Source: Metridium senile
Taxonomy: Eukaryota; Cnidaria; Anthozoa; Actiniaria; Metridiidae
Length of the DNA: 64,000 nucleotides
Reading direction: 5' to 3'
Assembly: GCA_949775045.1 (NCBI GenBank)
Contig: OX459096.1
Span: 30,959,475-31,023,474, forward strand
Below, piece by piece: positions 61,490 through 64,000 of the stretch. How positions within the stretch are numbered: the first letter of the stretch is position 1; every line of letters starts with the position of its first letter. Made by a program: the position numbers and the translations under genes. The notes under the pieces were generated by a model. That model searched no databases and had not been told where the DNA came from. It saw only the letters and a program-made list of their open reading frames with translations.

Positions 61490-62129
61490 GTACTGTAATG
61501 TTTCAATTAAATAGAACGAATGCTCTATGACTATTATGTTAACACCACAAACTAGCGCTATTTCTACATTTACAATGACCTGAGTATGCGAAAGAGAGAG
61601 GGGAAAATAAAGGGGGAGGAGGAAGGGAGAATGAAAAAGAGAATAAAATAAATGCGACTTAACGATGGAGTGAGAAGATAATAGACATATCAAAGATTGA
61701 GTGAGTCAATGTTAATGTATGAGTATTAGAAATGAAATATAGATAGAAAGATATGAATGCAAGGATGGCTGGGTGGATGCAATGAATGTATGGATTTGAA
61801 AAAAGTAAATAATATGTAAATGATGATAAGCGAGTGATGTAATGTGGTGATAGTGGGATAACTTGTTGTTGTGTCTAATGAATAGAATGGAAAAATAGAT
61901 AGAGATTGATGAAATGAGAACTGATGAGAGAGTGAGTTGAATTAAAGGTCAATGCAAAAAGACATGCTGAAACAGGTATTCGTATAGTCCCAACGCATTA
62001 ATCGAGGGAAGAAGGTGGTTGGGGATGTAACAGTTGTAGAACACATGTGGTACCATGTGTCAATATATATAGCTTTTCAAAATAAGGTGGAATTTGCACG
62101 AAGAAAAATATAAAAATACCAACAACAAA

Positions 62130-62162
<33 letters not shown>

Positions 62163-62944
62163 AAAACAAGAAAAAAACCAATGTAAATGGTTGTATGAAA
62201 ACGCAAAGTGAACTTGAGTTCGTTTGGCAATACGTGACGGCCTCGTGGGAAGGAGGGGACGTAAACATAGAAAGGGAAGAAAATCCGAAAGGAAGATAAG
62301 TCGATAGTCCCACCATAAATAATTCATCAGGGATTGAGACAAATGGTAAAGGTTAAGGACCTACACGTTTCCCACCCGTAAGCCCTACTTGTACTATAGA
62401 CCTTACAAGGAGGTATATTAAGGAATGAATGGCATGAATATCATTTATTGTGTAATTCATTTGATAAAGTCATAAAGTTCATCTAATAATAATGTTTTAA
62501 GTCTATTCTTAAATTGTATGATTGACGTTTTTATCCAGTTCGTTCCAGATCTTGCCTGCTCTATATCTTGAGTGATTGTAAAGAATTACAGTATCATGAT
62601 CGTACTGGGCATAGAAGTCCAAGTATAAGCGTAGACTTTGTTGTTGATTGCAAAGTGTAGGATATCTCAGATATTTTCTACCTCAAATATTTCCCCGTGT
62701 CCGGCATTTGGGCGATTCTGTCTGAATAAGGTTGTAGTGAGCAGTTGCTTAAGGTAGTTCGGGCTCTTGCTATTGGCAATAAAGCAAATCAAAACAAAAA
62801 TATGCCTTTTCTCAGTTTTTTAGCTTCAAACAACTCAGTACAGAATGATGAAGAGGAGTCCTAAAGTGCGATTCCTAGCTCGGATCCTAACTCGGATCCC
62901 TATTATATCCTATTCATTCCTTGACACTGATGTTTCTTGTACAG
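61490..62944 (+). other. HACL1-like copy B intron 4
   Basis: The intron is 1455 bp, A/G-rich on this strand, with a (CAA)n run at 62121-62165. Around 62440-62660 (CCAGTTCGTTCCAGATCTTG then CCTGCTC) a minus-strand transposon C-terminal fragment is possible but not supported strongly enough to call. Confidence 0.5.
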
Positions 62945-63035
62945 GTAGATGCAGCAAGACCATATTGTAAGTTGTCAGCCAGACTTGTCAGCCAGACCAA
63001 GCAGTGTGGCACAGATTAGTTTCTATGTTGAAAAG

Positions 63036-64000
63036 GTAAAATGAATTGAAATGAAAAATTTAATTTTATTTGTTGAATATGTTTAAAACAGAAGCGGTAA
63101 CAAAGCAAAATAACGGACATTCAATCAATATATCTTACATGTGTATACCTATTTCAAAAAACATTGTCAGAAGGAGATCGGCTGAATCTGCTATCTGAGA
63201 CCGAAATAAATTCAGGAAAATTGCGTACTGCAAAACCAAGCCTGACCCTGTTTTTTGCGCTTAGCACCTTCAAATTTATATTTACCGTCGCCATATCCGA
63301 AGCTAGAAAGTGCACGCAAACGAATAATTTTTAATGAGAAAAAACTGAATTCATTTTGGTCTCAGATTGCAGATTGCAGATCTCATTCTGACAACGTTTT
63401 TTGAAATAGGTGTATATACATATGACTAGTATATGTACATGTAGTTGTTAGCTATAGAAACTTTATGTTCTTGTTAGCTATATAAAACTTTACGTTCTTC
63501 CTAGCTTACCATCTTCCATCTAGTGCGTAGTTCAAGAAATAATTTCCTTACCCATTACCACGAAGGGATTTTTCCAGATCCCCCTATCCCTAGATCTAGA
63601 AATTCTGATTTGGGGTTATTCGGAAATACCCCTTTCCTTAGAAGTTCCGCTTCAATATATCATGTTTACCAGCACTCCCTTGCACTCCCAATATTCAAAA
63701 AACAATGACATTTGTATATTTGCATATACATGTGTATAACTGCTATTCAATCTGTAAGAGCTGATGGCATTCTAGAATAGACATTTTCTGTTTATATCTA
63801 GCAAACACTCTGTGTTGTCTTGGTCTGGTCTTCTTTTTCCGTACATATCCTTGGTTCTTCCTTCGAACGTCTTTTATGTTACTCTCGTTGTTCTCAATCT
63901 TGTATGATCTGTGAGGCTTTGTTCGGAAAACTTGTTTTTTATATAAACACCCCTCCTTCTCGAAATTTAGGTAATTGAGGACCCCTTTTCCTTGAGAATT
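63036..64000 (+). other. HACL1-like copy B intron 5, open at the window end
   Basis: It matches intron 5 of copy A near its 3' part (GTTCTCAATCTTGTATGATC then TGTGAGGCTT at 63889 versus 46314). By that alignment exon 6 should start just past the window edge. An inverted pair (GAAGGAGATCGGCTGAATCT... at 63169, TTTCAAAAAACATTGTCAGA with TCTGACAACGTTTTTTGAAA at 63390) marks another foldback at about 63151-63411. Confidence 0.65.

Larger units (their letters stand above)
57396..63035 (+). pseudogene. HACL1: HACL1-like copy B, five exons visible, frameshifted in exon 5
   Basis: Exons: 57396-57560, 57645-57685, 60771-60851, 61417-61489, 62945-63035, matching copy A exons 1-5. Sizes of the first four are identical (165, 41, 81, 73 nt). 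The start reads [20 protein letters not shown] and the catalytic region GMRNEQSACYAASAVGYLTG is intact. Exon 5 is 91 nt instead of 78, because TTGTCAGCCAGAC is present twice in tandem (about 62969-62995). The 13-bp gain shifts the frame and reaches TAG within the exon (63016-63018). The later exons would lie beyond 64000. The ThDP-binding domain therefore cannot be made from this reading. Unless splicing or a second haplotype rescues it, this copy is dead. Copy B lacks the LINEs of copy A. Confidence 0.85.

Overview
This 64 kb window is eukaryotic and AT-rich. Its genes are split by many introns with GT..AG ends, and there is no bacterial-style gene packing. A secreted PAN-EGF-fibrinogen protein, an FGF, a possible ShK-type cysteine-rich exon and abundant foldback MITEs and LINEs together suggest a cnidarian, most likely an anthozoan. 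That assignment is an inference, not a database result. I rebuilt the gene models by hand from splice sites, reading phase and family motifs.

Layout. 1-7657: mostly noncoding, with one or two possible terminal exons of small cysteine-rich genes, degenerate repeats and two MITEs. 7658-10826 (+): four-exon FGF-like gene with a U4 snRNA gene nested in its third intron. 11-14.4 kb: repeats, including a 0.63 kb tandem duplication. 14435-23606 (+): four-exon gene for a secreted PAN-EGF-fibrinogen protein. Its first intron (6.8 kb) holds a 3.1 kb long inverted repeat, a MITE and 41 copies of a 33-bp minisatellite. 23.6-26.8 kb: foldback elements. 26825-34775 (-): 11-exon DDHD1-like phospholipase. 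35.0-39.2 kb: an inverted-repeat structure enclosing a LINE with an intact 964-codon endonuclease/reverse-transcriptase ORF. 39.2-41.1 kb: MITE cluster. 41138-55512 (+): 17-exon 2-hydroxyacyl-CoA lyase (HACL1-like) gene, copy A, with two LINEs and a captured-sequence DNA element in its introns. 57396 to beyond the window end (+): HACL1-like copy B, five exons visible, frameshifted in exon 5.

Main points. (1) The two HACL1-like genes are a tandem duplication and both are damaged. Copy A ends at a TAG where the family has a Trp, just before a readable peroxisomal targeting tripeptide. Copy B has a 13-bp tandem duplication that breaks exon 5. (2) A near-canonical U4 snRNA gene sits in an FGF intron. 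(3) Several unrelated small elements carry 9-bp target-site duplications and TA-starting inverted ends, which points to a Mutator-like mobilising system. (4) Two dispersed repeats share a hammerhead-ribozyme-like motif. The protein genes belong to unrelated pathways (FGF signalling, secreted lectin-like recognition, phospholipid hydrolysis, peroxisomal alpha-oxidation), and nothing suggests they work as a cluster.
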